Assembly: GCF_000243235.1 (NCBI RefSeq)
Contig: NZ_JH594606.1
Coordinates: 1,745,779-1,809,778 of the forward strand
DNA: 64,000 nucleotides
Direction of reading: 5' to 3'
Source of the DNA: Gillisia limnaea DSM 15749
GTDB taxonomy: Bacteria; Bacteroidota; Bacteroidia; Flavobacteriales; Flavobacteriaceae
Below, in pieces: positions 62,421 to 64,000 of the stretch (positions are counted from its first letter, which is position 1; every line of letters starts with the position of its first letter). The notes beneath the pieces were generated by a model. That model did no database searches. It was given only the letters and a program-made list of their open reading frames with translations, and had not been told where the DNA came from. Made by a program: the position numbers and the translations under genes.

Positions 62421-63746
62421 TTGTCTGCAATAAGTTTCAAAAATATCAACCGCCTTGCAATACCTGCAATTATTGCCGGGATTGCAGAACCTTTGATTTC
62501 TTTAACCGATATTGCCATTATAGGAAATGTAGATAAAAACCCCATCGAAGCTCTGGCAGCAGCTGGAATTGTTGGTTCTTTTCTTTCGGCCATTATTTGG
62601 ATCGTGGCACAAACAAAAACCGCAATCTCTTCTATCGTATCCCAGCATTTAGGAGCAAATCGTTTACACGCGGTAAAAACCCTAATTCCGCAGGCGATCT
62701 ATTTCAACCTGCTCTTCAGCATTGTGATCTATGCCACAACCGCTTTTTTTGCTGAAGCTATATTTTCTGCCTACAATGCCGAAGGCTTAATTTTAAGCTA
62801 CTCTGAAGAATATTACCAAATTCGTGCTTTAGGATATCCACTTACCTTAGTGACCTTTGCAATCTTCGGGGTTTTCCGAGGACTCCAAAATACCTTGTGG
62901 GCTATGAAATGCAGCATCACCGGCGCCCTGGTTAATGTGGTTTTAGATTTTTTGCTGGTTTATGGTGTAGAAGATTACATTCCCGCAATGCATTTACAAG
63001 GCGCCGCATACGCAAGTCTCGCTGCACAAACAACCATGCTGGTCATGGCATTGTGGTTTTTCTTTAAAAAGACGCCCTTTCATTTAAAATTAAGTTTTAA
63101 TATTAATCCACAGTTAAAAGGCCTGCTTCTCATGGCTGCAAATCTTTTTGTGCGCACCGCTGCGCTTAACTTTGCTATTTACCTTGCCAATGCCTATGCC
63201 ACCGGTTATGGCAAAAATTACATCGCTGCCCAAAGTATCCTTATGAATATCTGGTTGTTTTTCTCCTTTTTTATTGATGGATATGCAAATGCCGGAAACG
63301 CTATTGGAGGTAGACTTCTGGGCGCCAGGGATTATAACAGCTTGTGGGAACTCAGCAAAAAGATCAGTAAATATTCAGTTTTTATAGCTTTTATTTTAAT
63401 GGGGATTTGTGCTTTGTTTTACAATGAGATTGGGTTAATCTTTAATAAGGAAGAAAGCGTACTGGTACTGTTTTCTTCAGTATTTTGGCTGGTTTTATTG
63501 ATGCAGCCGGTAAATGCCATCGCCTTTATGTTCGACGGAATTTTTAAAGGTTTGGGAGAAGCAAAATATCTTCGGAATCTTTTACTGGCGGCTACATTTT
63601 TAGGTTTCACTCCGGCATTGCTCATCGCAGATCACTTCGGAATGAAACTCTATGCCATCTGGATCGCTTTCTTTGTATGGATGCTTATTCGCAGCAGCGC
63701 CCTTGTGATTCAATTCCGGAGAAAATATTTGAAAAAGGAGATTTAG
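62421..63746 (+). CDS. MATE-family multidrug/sodium antiporter (DinF-like)
   Basis: A 441-residue membrane protein with twelve expected helices. The N-terminal half has RLAIPAIIAGIAEPLISLTD, IAIIGNVDKNPIEALAAAGI and ISSIVSQHLGANR, which are MATE signatures, and FAIFGVFRGLQNTLWAMKCS is the DinF-group loop. The second half repeats the pattern (ANAYATGYGKNYIAAQSILM, FIDGYANAGNAIGGRLLGAR). It exports organic cations or toxic compounds in exchange for Na+ or H+. The start is a TTG at 62421. It is divergent from the M14 pair. Confidence 0.92.
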   Translation: MSAISFKNINRLAIPAIIAGIAEPLISLTDIAIIGNVDKNPIEALAAAGIVGSFLSAIIWIVAQTKTAISSIVSQHLGANRLHAVKTLIPQAIYFNLLFSIVIYATTAFFAEAIFSAYNAEGLILSYSEEYYQIRALGYPLTLVTFAIFGVFRGLQNTLWAMKCSITGALVNVVLDFLLVYGVEDYIPAMHLQGAAYASLAAQTTMLVMALWFFFKKTPFHLKLSFNINPQLKGLLLMAANLFVRTAALNFAIYLANAYATGYGKNYIAAQSILMNIWLFFSFFIDGYANAGNAIGGRLLGARDYNSLWELSKKISKYSVFIAFILMGICALFYNEIGLIFNKEESVLVLFSSVFWLVLLMQPVNAIAFMFDGIFKGLGEAKYLRNLLLAATFLGFTPALLIADHFGMKLYAIWIAFFVWMLIRSSALVIQFRRKYLKKEI

Positions 63747-64000
63747 ATAGACGCTCTAAGAAATAAATCTGAAGGATTTTTTTTGTGAAATCGATTAGAA
63801 GAGATCCTGAATCTTCGAGCTACAAATGCACGAATAAGAATTATTTAAAGCCGTCCAAATTTTAATTTAAGATACTAATTCTCCTTTTTATAAAAAATCC
63901 TGTATGCTTTTTATGAAAACCGATAGGGGTTAACTTAAAAATCAGTTAAATCCGGTGTTTGAAACAAGGATGAACCTTACTATATTAAGCATTATACTTA

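Noticed and set aside
63747-64000. Right-edge non-coding stretch
   Set aside because: No frame, RNA or repeat could be supported; the next gene probably starts beyond the window.

Overview
The window comes from a Bacteroidetes chromosome, most likely a marine-type member of the Flavobacteriaceae (Gramella/Salegentibacter/Zunongwangia-like). The reasons are the acpP-fabF-rnc-(IPExxxVDY protein)-pyk block, an OmpA protein with thrombospondin type-3 repeats, a NusG-like regulator of the UpxY type heading a polysaccharide cluster, several promoters that fit the Bacteroidetes pattern TTTG-N19-TAnnTTTG, the low GC content, and frequent TTG/GTG starts. The genus is inferred; no 16S gene is present.

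Layout. (1) 1-3526, minus: the 5' part of a very large secreted protein (deacetylase-like region, DUF4082, Ig-like repeats encoded by 285-bp DNA repeats), open at the left edge. (2) 3816-34399, all minus: a roughly 30-kb exopolysaccharide/O-antigen-type cluster. Transcription starts at the right with the antiterminator (34399), then gmd and fcl (GDP-fucose), a GT-C membrane glycosyltransferase, a nucleotide-amino-sugar section (Gfo/Idh/MocA, two DegT aminotransferases, two hexapeptide acyltransferases, an SDR) containing an ArnC-like GT2 and an EamA mini-transporter, a Wzx-like flippase, several GT2/GT4 enzymes, a Wzy-like polymerase, two more acyltransferases, UDP-xylose synthase, a WcaJ-like initiating transferase, and the Wza/Wzc export pair at the distal end. 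Two eroded genes lie inside: the N-terminal stub of a second WcaJ (9362-9559) and the C-terminal end of an unknown gene (13760-13873). (3) 34764-36408, minus: YciI-like lipoprotein, CYTH phosphatase, NAD(P)-binding protein. (4) 36566-46210: dinB; then pyk, IPExxxVDY, rnc, fabF and acpP on minus; then purN, rnhA, a PfkB kinase and purF on plus. (5) 46211-46678: no protein gene, but two tandem copies of a short structured RNA gene with terminators. (6) 46679-58782: superoxide dismutase (minus), then AddA-like helicase-nuclease, kbl, ompA, AddB-like nuclease, alpha/beta hydrolase, tRNA-Ala(GGC), CPBP protease and GNAT. (7) 58885-62277, minus: two secreted M14 carboxypeptidase-family proteins, the first of which has lost its zinc site. 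(8) 62421-63746: a MATE transporter.

How it works together: the cluster makes nucleotide sugars (fucose, xylose and one or two N-acylated amino sugars), builds a lipid-linked repeat unit on undecaprenyl phosphate, flips and polymerises it, and exports it through Wza/Wzc. An Arn/Gtr-like branch (ArnC-like GT2, EamA transporter, GT-C transferase) probably adds a sugar on the periplasmic side. The antiterminator at the head, with hairpins on both sides of it, is the likely switch for reading through the long operon. The most novel-looking items are the tandem small RNA pair at 46.3-46.6 kb, the hairpins and shared 12-mer around the antiterminator, the Arn-like branch, and the M14 enzyme/pseudoenzyme pair. 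There is no CRISPR array, rRNA, prophage or recognisable insertion sequence.
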